The notes: a model not told the origin generated them from the letters alone. A stretch of DNA of 64,000 nucleotides from Sclerodactyla briareus (GCA_026419785.1 JAODTK010005745.1:434001-498000); one strand, 5' to 3'. Positions 39,404 through 51,240 are shown, numbered from the stretch's first letter. Translations and numbers: made by a program.

Positions 39404-40559
39404 CAAACGACCCTAGTAGTATCGTTCTTCAGCAACGCAAACTTAAATAAATTTGTTGAATGCACTTTGCTTCGGAAGCGTTTTGAATTTCGGAATATTC
39501 ATTATTGATCTTCAAGAGAATAGTTGACTTGTTTGTTTTTCCAGTAAGTGTCTCTTCCACCTAAGTAATGATCTCTTCACTATAAGATGGCTGGGAACTT
39601 TATCCAGACAGTCTCAGTAGTCCTAGGTCACGTGAAAGAATATTGTTCTATTTTTATTCTCTGAATACTTTTTCTCACTTCATAACGTCTAATACCTTGC
39701 TAATTAGATCAATCTGATTTCTCATTGGTGAAAAATTCAAACACGATGTATGGAACTACAATTTTTTTTTGGTCACTTTCGCCAACCACCTCTATGTCCG
39801 AATTTTTTTCCCCATATTTTCTGATTTTGATTTGATTTTAATGGAATTCTACGGGTTCAGGAAGCCAATTAACAGTCCAGGAGATGCCTCTGTTTGGGAG
39901 AATTCTAAGATACTCCTGTTCGGGAGAATCGTTTTGTTAATACAGATATGAATAAAAATTGTCTGCAGACCATTAGATACAAAACAGTCGTTCCCAGTTA
40001 ATGACACTCTGAGTTGTTTGAGTAATATAACATTAGTCGATGATTACAGTCACGTGTGTTCCCATAGCATTGTTTTACCTTATATTGAACACAAGTTATT
40101 GCACGTTCAGATATTTACCCTAACTATTAACAACTGGCGCGAATTTGCGCGGAACGACTGTGACAAATCTAATCCCAAAATGCTACCTTCGGGAGTAGTC
40201 TATTCTTATTCAAATATCTCGAAATCCACATTGACAACTATCTATCCAAACAAAGTTTTTGTATGTTTGGACAACAAGGGTCCTGGATATGCAATAAAAA
40301 TTGAAGACTCGGACTGGACAAATATTCAAGAGACGTGGAGATGAATGACTCCTGTATATTTCCATATGGATGAACATTGCATTGTGGCAAAAGCCGCATT
40401 GATCGCGTGATGAGCACGTGCGATAACTCGCCTTCTCGTCTAGACAACTCACAGCCGACAGACGAGACTTATTGCAAAGATTCCGTAACAAACCCCAGTC
40501 ACCCAAGGAAGCCCATTGCATCACAGCGGAACCGTGAATCGAAGACAGAGACCTCACTT

Positions 40560-40690
40560 ACCGCTACTGCAAGTACAGCCATCTAGGGAAAAAAACTTCC
40601 GGTGACTGCTGGATTTCGAATCCGGAATATTTGCTTGCAAAGTGTCACTGATATCACTCTACCATTCTCCCGCCTCTTATAGCTGCATCC
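40560..40690 (-). repeat. dispersed repeat, possible tRNA-derived SINE (copy 2)
   Basis: Second copy of the 22935-23060 repeat. On the minus strand it shows GGTAGAGTG, then a box-B-like GGATTCGAAATCC and AGCAGTCAC. It lies about 40 bp downstream of the P450 exon 5 donor, inside intron 5. Confidence 0.4.
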
Positions 40691-40730
40691 GACAAATTAA
40701 AGCCTCCTGAAGGTTGTTGTTATTGCTCAC

Positions 40731-40927
40731 CTAATGAGAACATGATCACATGCTTGTCGTTGATGAATTTTCCTTGATCGTCGATAAACCTCTCAGGCCT
40801 GAACTCATCAGGTTTGTCGAAGAGCTTCTCGTCACGATGGGCTCCCCAGATATTAGGCAAGATGTATGTACCTTTCGTATGAAGTAACCATCGTGCTCGG
40901 TGTCTTCGGCGACAGTGTGCGGCGCAC
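40731..40927 (-). CDS. cytochrome P450 (CYP2-like), exon 5: PERF region
   Basis: Acceptor TTACAG (AG at 40928-40929) and donor GTGAGC (40725-40730). Translation, with one frame change at about 40871, gives GAPHTVAEDTEHDGYFIRK then GTYILPNIWGAHRDEKLFDK, then PDEFRPERF with the PERF motif (40786-40797), then IDDQGKFINDKHVIMFSLG. This is the meander after the K helix. The frame change sits in AAGGTACAT, where GGG may have been called as GG. Joins in phase 1 at both ends. Confidence 0.9.
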
Positions 40928-42094
40928 CTGTAACGATAATTCTTGATCTCTTGATTATTCAGAACTATGTTGTACATTGCATTTCCGATATACAGTTCCT
41001 TCCACCACACACAACCAGGAATACTGCACCACAGAGAGCGAACACTATGTAGGGGAATAATCAGATAACCAAAAAGCCAAAACGTGGAAATACCTACTGG
41101 TGCTGTTATTTAGGCTAGGAGGCTGAAAGTTGAGGCTTAAACCCCCATTTAAAAATCTAATCATTTTGAACCCGACACCTCGGCCCTAGCCTACCTGCCT
41201 ATAATGTCCAGACGACGGGGCCCGTGCTGGCTCCTGCGGACAGCAGCCCCCCCCCCCAGTGCGAACACCAGGTACCCATTACAGCTTAGTGGGCCGGGAC
41301 CCCCCAGCAGCCAGAATTAACTGCTCAATTCTCAACTCAATTCCCGCATCAACAATCACCCTGTGAAAAACGACGAACTTTCGTGAAAACGGCTCACGAA
41401 TTAGCACACTACAGCACATCTTTAATCGAACATTTGGAAGGTCACGGGGAGCTGCTGATCAGCCTCTCAAATGCGAACTGCTGGACAGTCGATCAGCTAC
41501 ATGGTATACTTCGATTGGTGTTTCGTTATATGACTGCGACCATGATTATGGCCAAGATTCAGTTAGGGATATTCATGCTAAAAATGAGTAGTGTCGAGGA
41601 ATGTTCTAAAAACACTTCGCAACACAAAGTACAATCTCTAATTCATTATTTCGATGACCTTCCACTGTGGAAGTCGGTAAAATGAAATTATGATGTTGTA
41701 CATGATGGTCTGGCTCACAATGAGAGAGCATGCCGTGAAACGACCGTGTGTATAGCGAGCAAAACCAGAAGTTGATTTGTAAACCATGTATGAATCTGCA
41801 GGAGCAGGTGTCTTACAGTGCATTGTCCTATTGTGTCGGTAGAACTCCGGAGTGCTGTGATTTCGAACCAGCTCAAGGCTCTTCCTCTAAGGTTCTTCCC
41901 CAATTTAACAGGGGCTGAAATTAGGAGCTCCGATGAAGTCGAGTCCAACCGGCGCCGTGTTAATTACGGAGTGCGAGGAGCAATTATATAATTTTTAGGT
42001 TAGTTTTATGTTGAAAATTTGAATCAGTTATTCAAATTAGGAAAAGTACATCGGTATAACGTCGACTTTAATTAACAATTTTCTTCAAAATTAC

Positions 42095-42321
42095 CTAATG
42101 GCGAAAGGCTACCGAACCGTTGTATTTCTTGAAAGAATGCGTTCATGTATTCCATGTTATTCTTGTCCGAAAGCGTTGGTATTTTGTCTCGTCCGATCTT
42201 CTCGAAGATCTCGTTCCGTATTTTCTCTTGCATTTTCGGATACTTTGCTAGGAAGTCACCATCCAGGCTGAAAACACGGTGGTCGCCTCAATCCCCCCAA
42301 TGAAGATGTTGGTGAGTACAC
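42095..42321 (-). CDS. cytochrome P450 (CYP2-like), exon 4: I helix and K helix (ExxR)
   Basis: Acceptor TTTTTCTCCAG (AG at 42322-42323) and donor GTAATT (42089-42094). It reads GVLTNIFIGGIEATTVFSAW for the oxygen-binding I helix, then (after a 1-nt frame change near 42258) LAKYPKMQEKIRNEIFEKIG, DKIPTLSDKNNMEYMNAF and FQEIQRFGSLSPLG. EIQR (42117-42128) is the ExxR of the K helix. In the I-helix motif (A/G)Gx(D/E)T the Thr position is Ala (GCG at 42284-42286). Phase 1 joins fit exon 3 (ENSMK|G) and exon 5 (PLG|APH). Confidence 0.9.
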
Positions 42322-43337
42322 CTGGAGAAAAACAGAGGAATGGTCCCTTTATGTATGCGAAACACAATATCCGCAGGAGGAGAAACTTGCACCATGCTCT
42401 AGAAAAAAAGGCGAGAATGTGGTGTATAGTCAGTTTATCGGAAGCACAATGGTGACGATTTGAGTGATTTGCTCGTGTCTCGGTTATTCTGCTAGTCGAA
42501 TAGGTCGCCAACTAGCTAGAACATTCGATGTGTAGTGATTCCTTGCCACATTTGAAAACAATACCAACATTTGCAACCCCTCGAGCTACCTTAAACCGAC
42601 CCTCGAAGTGGTAGGGCTCTCCATCATTTTTCGCAAGTAGCCCATCGGATTTAAGTTGCTAACATGTAGTATCTCCTAGATTTGGTATAAACAAACTTTT
42701 CTAGAATTTCACCTCTCTCGGCCGTGAAAGACATCCTGCCCCCAAAATGAATTGGGGATTGCCTCTCATATCTGCAACCTTTCCCCATTTCAGACTTTGA
42801 TACTATTTTTTTTTTCAACAATAACGAAGCTATGAAAACATTGAGCTGCCTTGAAGGCTTGGACGGACAGAAACAATCTAGGCCACTCTAACCATATTCT
42901 GGAACCAGCCATCTAAGGTGATGCTGATGGATGTTTTCATTCTTCAGATATCAAAGTAGCAAGTGTTACTGGGATTTGACCTCTCTTGACCTTGATATAC
43001 TTGCCTCGAAACCCCACTACGAAAAATAACGAAACAATGAGTTCCGTCTTCTTATATTGTAACCATATGCGTAATTCGAATCTTAATCATGTTAGTGTTC
43101 TCAAGGTAATACAATTATCACCAATAATATCACTATGATTATCGCTAAATATTCATACTTACAAGCTTTTCAGATAGTGATCTTTCATGTCATTGACATG
43201 TCTTGAACTTGTGCGGAAAAGAATATTGTTCGGCCCCCTTAAACCTGTAACATGTATGCCTGGCTAATTGGTGATTAGAACCTGTTGAATTATTGTGTTT
43301 TCCAAACAGCGTACCAACGTACTACCGAGAAGAGGAG

Positions 43338-43355
43338 GGGGGGGGGGGGGGGGTT
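43338..43355. repeat. G homopolymer (~17 bp)
   Basis: Long G run in P450 intron 3. Homopolymers of this kind recur at 6608, 37303, 53339, 54748 and 63092 and are error-prone in sequencing. Confidence 0.9.
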
Positions 43356-43749
43356 GACCGCCCTGGCATTGAATGGATACCAAAAGTGTTTCTACGTTAT
43401 ATTTGCATTATGCAGTCCCACTTCTTAGTTCATTGACGCTCGAAATCTCATGAATTCATGTTCGAAAACATATGTGTAGTTGGCCTCCCACGGCATTGAA
43501 CACCTTGAACTGATGCCAGGACAATAGGGGTTCTTCTCCTGGCCCTCTTATATCTGCAACATACATGACTACTCCGAAGTTTGGTACTTCCAATCTCCTG
43601 ATATTGTGGTCACGGGCATTTCCGTTTTTGGTCTCTCTTGATATGGATAACCTTCATCCGTACCAGGAAATTTTCTTCTCATATTAGCATCCTGCCCACA
43701 TGCCTAATTTGAACTTCTTGGACAATTGGTCCCCGGAGATATCGGGCTC

Positions 43750-43800
43750 ACACACACACACACACCCACACACACACACACACACACGCACACACACACA

Positions 43801-43833
<33 letters not shown>

Positions 43834-43868
43834 CACACACACACACACACACACACCACACACACACG
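43750..43868. repeat. (CA)n microsatellite
   Basis: About 58 CA units with single CC or CG interruptions, in P450 intron 3. Open frames across it are artefacts of the repeat. Confidence 0.95.
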
Positions 43869-44944
43869 TTTTCGTTTCCCTAGTAAAAATGATGTGATTT
43901 GGCAGTCAAATAAACTGACATACTCGAACCCACAACATGCCGTGGTCCGGCCCTCAGGCTCTGAGGGCTGTCCCACATGATAATTGTACAGGCTACTGAC
44001 TGTAGAGACTTCTCGACTGCCTTTTTTTTCCTTCAAACAAGCGTATTGTGTCACGGAGGAGTGTGCGGGTGTCTAACCCCCTCCAAAAAATAGCGGATAG
44101 CTGATGATAGTTGGGAAATCTGAGTTATACCAGTCAGAATGTTTAAGGATCCCATGTACTCTGCTAATTTAAAAACCTGGAATGGGGTATAATATTCCCG
44201 CTGTGCTGCTCACTTCGGACGTGAAGTTTAGTGCGCGCGTTTGAATATGCATTCGCTTACAGTGATTTCGGTGATTCTTGCAGAAAATACTGTTACCATA
44301 CTATTGTCAACTCATGAACCATTCCGTGGTATTGTGTCTACGAATTGGCCAATGAGCTACGTACAAGACGGCAATTAATGAGAAACTAGAACCTCTTCAG
44401 GCCACCCGAGAGAACCTGATTGACGGCAATGGTCGGTATTGTCACAAATGAAAAAGCATGTCTAGTAGTCTAAAAGTCGTCACTATGCTTCGACTTAAAT
44501 TAAAAGTTGAGACTTCCCCCTCTTTCCAATGATAATGGAAATATTGAGAAAGACGTAAAGTCCAATCATGGTATCAGTTTCGCGGCATACCCGTGATGGA
44601 TGTTGGCTTAACACAGTTTAAGGAGTAGTGTAGAATCACTCGCGATCACCTGTCCTATTGTCAAACCAGGGCACCGGTAGAACTGCCTTATAATGTTCCT
44701 CAAAGATCTTATGTACTCAAACACACGAAGCGTACATTTTTGTACTATAAGAACAATCTGACCAATCACAGTCCATAGACGATTTGTCATAAGGATACGT
44801 CTCTCCATCACGTGGTCACGGTCGTTATCCTGTGTGCCAACACTAATACAACGATATTTCATACTGTATGTGCTCTTAATTTGTTTCAACTCATGCTAGT
44901 CTAGGCAAAACATCCAGAAATGTGCCTATTTAAGTTGCATGAGC

Positions 44945-45372
44945 AACGGAAAAGCCTAGGAAAAGCAACAATAGGTGATTCTGGAAGATAATTTGTGCTG
45001 AATATGAATATCCTGTTTGTGTTCTCAAAATTGCCCAATTAGGTCAATAATCAGGGTCAAAGGTCATTAAGTGCAAATTTCAGTTTCATCACATTTTACT
45101 TTCTTATACTATGATGTCAATAATTCTGCATATTTTCTTCAATAAATCATACAGAGCATAAATATTCATATTTCTCAGGTGGGGGTGAGTCATTTGCCCG
45201 CCTGTTTGGTTGCCGCCCATTTCGCACACATCCTTTCCCCCTCCTCCACCCCTTGTGAAACTGCTGAACTCTGCGGGCAAGAAATTATTCATCAGCTCCT
45301 GTGGAGTTTCACACCCCTCTAGAAGAACCCCCTCCCCCATCAGGGAAAATCTGGCGCCGCCCCTTTCACTGT
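44945..45372 (-). repeat. dispersed element, copy 1 (inverted relative to 48107-48860)
   Basis: Reverse complement of the element at 48107-48860. Shared landmarks are the GGCGCC end (CTGGCGCCGCCCCT at about 45352-45365), AACTCTGCGGGCAAGAA, GAGTCATTTGCCCGCC, AATATTCATATTTCTCAGG, TTTTCTTCAATAAATCATACA, ATGATGTCAATAATT and TTGCCCAATTAGGTCAATAA. The GGCGCC end resembles the termini of the 6429-8863 and 53291-54028 elements. No coding capacity is seen. Confidence 0.7.
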
Positions 45373-45374
45373 CA

Positions 45375-45452
45375 GATATACTCACTCACACACTCTCCCC
45401 ACTCACTCACTCACTCACTCACTCACTCACTCACTCACTCACTCACTCACTC
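45375..45452. repeat. (ACTC)n microsatellite
   Basis: About 17 ACTC units starting just beyond the end of element copy 1. A shorter, degenerate ACTC tract stands at the same place in the related block at 52563-52607. Confidence 0.9.
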
Positions 45453-46440
45453 ATAGGAGCACATGTCGGGAAGGCACCCCACCGCATCCACTCGCCGCTT
45501 CTAATCGCCCGGCTTCCTACGGGCAAGGGACCAGACCTGGGCCTGGCCCATCCAATCCGACTTCATCACCCTGACGCACCCTCGTATCTGCGCCAACTAT
45601 GAGCACTGGGGCGTCCTGGCGGTCTGGCCTCAACCCCCGGATCCCGTTCACACAGGACACAATGGGCAGGACCGTCGCCGGAAAGTGCGCCATGTTTTCA
45701 AAGGAGCGCAGTTGGCGATCACGGATCAGGTAGCTAACCTTCACCATCCCGCCTCCCCGAGAACCCTGGCATTAGATACGTGAACCTGCCAGCAGTAACC
45801 AAGGATGCGACGAATTGAGGTAGTCGAAAAGGAATCCAATCAACCGCTCAAATGCCTCTCGAGTTTCCCCGATAAAAAACACTCCACAGTCTACAGGAGG
45901 TTCGGCCACTAGAGCAACATTGCACAACATTGCCCTAGTTGCAACAATACCCATCCGAATTTCCAGACTTGTGGGTCCAGCCTTGTACAACTCCTCAAAA
46001 TACCCAGCTCAAACAGGCCCTCGCATTCTCGGTCAAAACCCTGCCACCATCCGCCTTGACAGCACCACAGCTGAGAGGCCGAGTTGCGGAGTCTCCGAAT
46101 CGTTCTGGAGCCGGCTGCGAGGCACACCGTTGCCATGTGCTTCTCCGTGGACTCACGGAAACGCTGGTCCGTCTCACAGTCGCCTCGCAGTGCCCTCAGA
46201 GCATGCGCCGAAGCTCCCTTGCAAGCTGAGTCTTACCACTGAGCGTGGCCTGGCGGCTCCGCTCGATGGCTTCGACTGTTCCCCTTCGACTGTTGCCCCG
46301 GTGGACCTCCTAGGACGCCTCCTGGATTCACTGCCCAGTTGTCTTGAGGATGCAGGCTTTGAAGTTTGGTGGCCCTCCTGAGTCGGGATCCACATTCGCC
46401 TCCAGCCCCCCAATCGACTGGCCAGTCTATCAACATGCAC
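45453..46440. other. GC-rich block, unassigned, probable repeat
   Basis: About 1 kb of clearly higher GC than its surroundings, with several overlapping open frames on both strands (for example plus 45920-46381 and minus 46174-46440). The translations do not match a family I recognise. The first ~240 bp resemble 52607-52770 (GGAGCACATG..., ...GGACACAATGGGCAGGACCGTC against GGACACGGTGAGCAGGATCGTC), so it is a dispersed repeat and may belong to a retroelement. Confidence 0.4.
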
Positions 46441-46639
46441 TGTAGCTACTTTTGGTTAGTTCAGTTGGCTCACGTATGAGCCCCCTCCCCTACCCCCACC
46501 CACAAATTTGGTTCGTTCGCCCAGACTTTGTGATTGTGTCGATCGACTAGTTCAATCAATCCGATGATAACAGAGCTGCCCTTGAATCACTCCAGAAATC
46601 GCCATCAGTGAGCCTGCCTACCTGCCAATGCCTATATAG

Positions 46640-47620
46640 ATTAAGGGAGCCACTGTAATGCCATTGGGAAAGCCCAGCGATGTCAGACTTCGGAGGACGA
46701 AAGGAAAAACGGCAGATGGTCGTCAAAAAAACACATTTAAAACTACTTTTGTCCAATGCTTCTCATTGCTAAAGTTCCTAGTGAGAAGATCGTTGGTGGG
46801 TGAGGTATTGCAGTCGAGACTGAGGTACAAAGTAGTGATCCCACCAAGACCACAACTTTGCTGAAAGGCAACCATGACGAAGCGGTAAAACGGATTGTAC
46901 TTCACTGTATCCACAGCAATGCCCAACTCAGTCCGTCTCAGCTCGTGATACAGACATCTTGATCTTACTTTTGGCTCACTATTGCAAGTGCACTTGCTGG
47001 CAGTTATGGTTTGAGACTGGTACTTTGAAGAAACCAAAGTATGCTCCCATTCCCCCTATTAGGGATCGACTTGGCTTAGTAACGGAGTCTATCAAACCAT
47101 GCTAGCATTCCATGTCATCGCAGGATGTGATACGGTGTCATAGGTACTTTATATGGACCTTCAAAAAGTCAGCATGGCATGTATTCACTGCACACTATCA
47201 TCTACTGAAGGATCTTGGAAAGTCTCCAACTCTGTCAGAGGAGGTAACAGAAGATGCCGAGAACTTCATCTGTCACATCAGCGAGTCATCATTCCAGAAT
47301 TGTGACGAAGCCCGGGCGAAGCTGTTCACAAAGTGTCAGGCAGGCACTGGACTCGATCCCACCATCACGTGATACTGCCAGCGTGTCACCTACTAAAGCC
47401 TAGTGTGGAGAGAGGCATGTCATCCCAAACCAGTTTAGCCGCTCACCGACTGACTCCGGGCCCAAAGGCATGCAAGGACATTGTGTAATGTAACTGTACG
47501 AAGGGTTGTGATAGGTGCTCTTGCATGAAGTGGAACTTCAAATGTCTACAGCACGCAAATGCAGTGAGTCCGAGGATGTGCGATGAAAAAAAAAAACGAA
47601 GCCAACAGATGTGTCCTAAT
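46640..47620 (+). pseudogene. broken gene: PIN-like 'GCDTVS' protein with Cys-rich tail
   Basis: Plus-strand frames give pieces of an uncharacterised protein type common in invertebrate genomes: HDEAVKRIVLHCIH (46873 on), like the HEEADTR--LH motif; then a weak VIQTS...LTF, like QSPDTDVLVL; then FHVIAGCDTVS (47109-47141), like HAFTGCDTVS; then KKSAWHVFTAHYHLLKDLGK (47165 on), SEEVTEDAENFICHI and EARAKLFTKCQ; then a Cys-rich tail CNCTKGCD and RCSCMKWNFKC (47490-47555). Frame changes and a TGA after GCDTVS break it. The family is often found in many copies, which suggests a mobile origin; the PIN-nuclease-like reading of the core is from memory of the motif pattern and unproven. It lies in P450 intron 3 on the opposite strand. 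Confidence 0.55.
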
Positions 47621-48106
47621 CTACACCACAACCTGGTTTGCCCATGCTAAGAACTCCGTTCTGGATTAATCACAATCAAGCAGCGATGCGAAATACCTTG
47701 GTAATGGACACACCATATGCTTCCACCGAGGTGCCGAAGAGTCACGATTCGGGCTTATCGTTAATATTTCAATTTGATTTGGATTATTCTGTTGCTTAAT
47801 ATTAGGTTAACGTGTAACGTTAACCAGGTGGAATGTGTCTGATAGTTCAGTGCAGAATGGACGGAAATGAACAAGATGAAATCTCATATGATTTGGAATT
47901 CTGCACCAATTGACTCTCGGCCCTATTAATAACTTATGGAACCAAATAAAACATTCCAATCCTTCACCACCCAGATCAATGTAAATTAACCAGAGAACGC
48001 TGATCAACGGTGATTTAGATGAGTAAAGCAGATACAAACTCCATCCCATGGAGAAGTAGAAAAGTCTCAAATGGAGTGCATAACTCTTCAACAATTCCCA
48101 TCAATT

Positions 48107-48860
48107 CAGAGGCGGCGCCAGACACCGAAAAGTGTGCGGGTGGCTTCAAGAAGTGGGTAGACAAAAGAGCTGATGAAAAGTGTTTTGCTCGCAGAGTTCA
48201 GCCAGTTTGACAAGGGGTAGAGAAGGGGAAAAGGTGTGTGCGGAATGGGCCGCAACGAAACAGGGGCGGGCAAATGACTCACCCTCACCTGAGAAATATG
48301 AATACATTTGAATTCCATTTTTTAGTTTTCTCTTATTATTTCTTCGCTCGGCTCCCTACCATTTCTTGGCTCCCGACAGGGTGGAGGAAATCCTGCCGAC
48401 GGGGGATGGGTAGGAGGAGGGGGAGAACTTCATTCTATTAAATAATTATAATGATCTGTATGATGTATTGAAGAAAAATTGCAAAATTATTGACATCATA
48501 GTAATTAGGAAATAAAACGAGCCATTCCCCGTGATAAAACTTTGTGAACGTTGACCCTGATTATTGACCTAATTAGATGGTGGGAGGTGCCCCACTTTTC
48601 TTTCTTCATGACAATTATGAATGATTCAATGTTCATGTATGATTCATTGAAGAAAATATGCAGAATTAGTGACATCATAGTATTAAGGAAGTAAATGAGC
48701 CATTTCCCGTGATAAAACTGAAATTTTGCCCACTCTATGAACCTCTGACCTCAATTACTGACCTAATTCGACGATTTCGGGAAACACAAACAAGATAGTC
48801 ATATTCAGCACAAAATCACGGTTCAAAATCACCTATTTGTTTGCTTTCCTCAAAAATGCC
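48107..48860 (+). repeat. dispersed element, copy 2, with an internal tandem duplication
   Basis: Starts CAGAGGCGGCGCCAG at 48107, the inverse of the 45365 end. It continues with AGAGTTCAGCCAG, GGGCAAATGACTCACC and CTGAGAAATATGAATA. The stretch with GACATCATAGTA, GAGCCATTYCCCGTGATAAAACT and GACCTAATT occurs twice, at about 48440-48575 and 48635-48775, whereas copy 1 has it once. Ends near AAAATCACCTATTTGTTTGC. Confidence 0.65.
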
Positions 48861-49580
48861 TCATGACAGTCAGATGTTCAAAATCAAACCAGTCTGTGCT
48901 AGGGCCTCAAACAATGGCCACAAATTCCCCCATAGGTATTTTCACTTCGCATGGCTGAAATTCATTATTCCTGAATTGCATCTTGCACTTCACTGAAGTT
49001 TTAACGAGAAAATATTGTTTTCCCAAGGAGGAAAAGACGAAGGGAAACAAGGAAGAAGAAAAAGCTGCACCATTCGCATACTGATAGCAGGGCCGGACTA
49101 CCTCCGGTGCGGTCGACCAACAGAGATGTATCCCTTGTCGGATCTGTAGCCAGTGGCTTGTCATCAGTATCGTAGCTCGCTCTCTGAGAAGTGGCATACC
49201 TATTATTTGTCGGGTCGGGACAATGGTCGGCTTACGCAGGGAATGGCTCTCGCTATGGCTAATTACTCTTTCCTTGGCTTCGATAGTCACTCCTATCCGA
49301 CGAAACGATTATTGGGACTGCAGATAACCAACATGTAGTGTTGTATCTGTCGGTGATTCACTTGTGATGTACTCGAAGGTTTGTGTAGACGATGGCGTCA
49401 GCAAGGTTATAGCGCTCTGTGGAGCAGGGCATCCATATTAATAACAGCAAACTCAGGCTACTCGACTTCGCTGGAAAATTAGACTTTTGACAGAGTCGAT
49501 GCCTCCCGCGAATATATTTGGAAATTCCTCAAAATGTTATCATTCTTTCGTGAATTTATTCGATCAAGTTGAGAAATCAA

Positions 49581-49772
49581 ACATACATACATACATACAC
49601 ATACATACAATACATACATACATACATACATACATACATACATACATACATACATACATACAACATACATACATACGTACATACCCCGTTACATACATAC
49701 ATACATCACATACCTACATAGCATACATACATACATACATAACATACAACTACATACATACATACATACACT
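49581..49772. repeat. (CATA)n microsatellite
   Basis: About 190 bp of CATA units with interruptions, in P450 intron 3, roughly 180 bp from the exon 3 donor. Confidence 0.95.
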
Positions 49773-49949
49773 AGATACTCATCTGTTACTCCAACCCTAC
49801 CTACTCTGAGCCAGTGTGATCTTGTCGGGCAGCGGTGCATATACCAGCTTATTGATATTCAGACTCATGTACCCCGTCTATATGGTTTGGTTAGGAGTCG
49901 ACTGGTGTTACTGATTACCTCAATCACGATTTCCGAGGGGAACACTTAC

Positions 49950-50366
49950 CTTTCATGGAGTTCTCAGTCATAAAAGTCTGCCGCGTTTTCTTCCTTTCTT
50001 CGTCTCATTGTTTGATAGGCAATGTCCCAAGAAGCAGTTTCTTTGCCTTCCCCTCTTTCGCCAGGGCGAGGTAACCATCCACTTCCTTGTCGCCTTGAAT
50101 CCTGTAGACCTTGCATTATACGTCCTTGGATCTCTTCAGGATGTCCACTGGGAAATATCCTTAGCTTTCGATCAACCTTCTTCTCTAAGGGATTACGGAA
50201 GAATATGAACACATTTGCGTGAGAGTCACGTTGGTGACGTCTTCATGAACTTTTTCGATTTCTTGGCAGGCAGTCGTCTCCATTCGCTCCCGAGGCAAGT
50301 TTGCGTGAGTATGTTGATGGTACAATTCCGAAGCATCTCCATTGAGCTACAGTCTTGAACTTGTGC
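49950..50366 (-). CDS. cytochrome P450 (CYP2-like), exon 3: helices E to G region
   Basis: Acceptor GATTTTCAG (AG at 50367-50368), donor GTAAGT (49944-49949). Readable parts in order: DCSSMEMLRNCTINILTQTC, then EIEKVHEDVTNV after a frame change near 50275, then FIFFRNPLEKKVDRKLRIFP, and at the end AYQTMRRRKEENAADFYD then ENSMKG after an extra T near 49965. The last part matches the clan-2 segment D-AYL-EMK-RK-... -F-ENL just before the I helix. The middle (50010-50130) is the least conserved part of any P450 and its exact frame is uncertain. The 417-nt size makes the six exons add up to a full P450, which supports treating it as one exon. Confidence 0.7.
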
Positions 50367-50699
50367 CTGAAAATCGAAACGATATTGGGCAGTTGAAATT
50401 AGATGTTGTCTGCAGAGGTAATAAATATATCTCTTGATATAGCGTCTGATGCAAGGAGACTCTGAGCGCTTCACAACCTAAAACAAATCAGAGAGTAGAA
50501 CAGAAATAAGGAACAATAAAACAGTAAATGTTTAAAGGAGTGCGCGAGGATCATCTGTGGGTGGATGGGAAAGAATAGGTTGATATTTTGGTGGTGACGC
50601 CCAAAGAGCAAAGTGCGATACGCTGGATTGTGTATTAGCAATGAGCGTATTGGAAGCCGTGTGGTTATATATTACTTGTGTCTAGTACAGGTTGTACAC

Positions 50700-51240
50700 C
50701 TTATTGGTGATTGTGTCAGTTAGATTATTGTTGCACTTTGTTCTATGGTTTACCGGGCTCCTCACTGGCTACCTTCCAGCAGCTGCAAAGCTACAATGGA
50801 ACTGACCGGAGTTTAGTTGCAATTCTGTTTGTCTTAAGGACACTGCTCACTGGCTCCCAGTCAGGTTCAGAATTCCTATTCCGATTGATTTGTCTTTGTT
50901 TCACATGTGTCGATAGTCAAGAGCCCACTGAATTAGTTAATCACTTTCAGGTGAAGCCATCTCGCGGGTACAACGTTAGATCTTCTACCGTGCCCCCATT
51001 TGTGGTAACAACGACCAACAGTGTGTGTTTGCGATCGGGCCGTTTCAATCACGCGAGTGGTATATAAGCTTTCTAGCAGGTTGAAACATACCAACGGTTT
51101 TAATGTTTTCGAAAAGTACCTGAAAAACTACTTGTTTGACATTGCAGGTTTCAGCTAGTTGCGGGGCTCCTGTTTCTTGTTTTTTGTTTCAACTTTTATC
51201 ATATCAAATGATACTGTCCTCGATTCCCTATAAAGCGCCG
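50700..51240 (+). mobile_element. LINE 3' end (CR1/Rex-like reverse transcriptase C-terminus)
   Basis: Plus frames read QLDYCCTLFYGLPG, then after frame changes a region like 'RSLVAILFVLRTLLTGSQ', then TCVDSQEPTELVNHFQVKPS and GYNVRSS, then FEKYLKNYLFDIA near 51105. This is the familiar LDYCNALLYGLP...RYNLRSS...FKK-LKT-LFD tail of LINE polymerases. It is 5'-truncated, frame-broken, and opposite in strand to the P450 gene, in intron 2. Confidence 0.7.

Noticed and set aside
43700-44054. Open frames of His-Thr or Cys-Val repeats on both strands
   Set aside because: Produced by the CA microsatellite.
45920-46381. 153-codon plus frame in GC-rich DNA
   Set aside because: High GC lowers stop frequency on all frames here; no family recognised.
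49479-49774. Tyr-Ile-His-Thr and Met-Tyr-Val-Cys repeat frames
   Set aside because: Produced by the CATA microsatellite.
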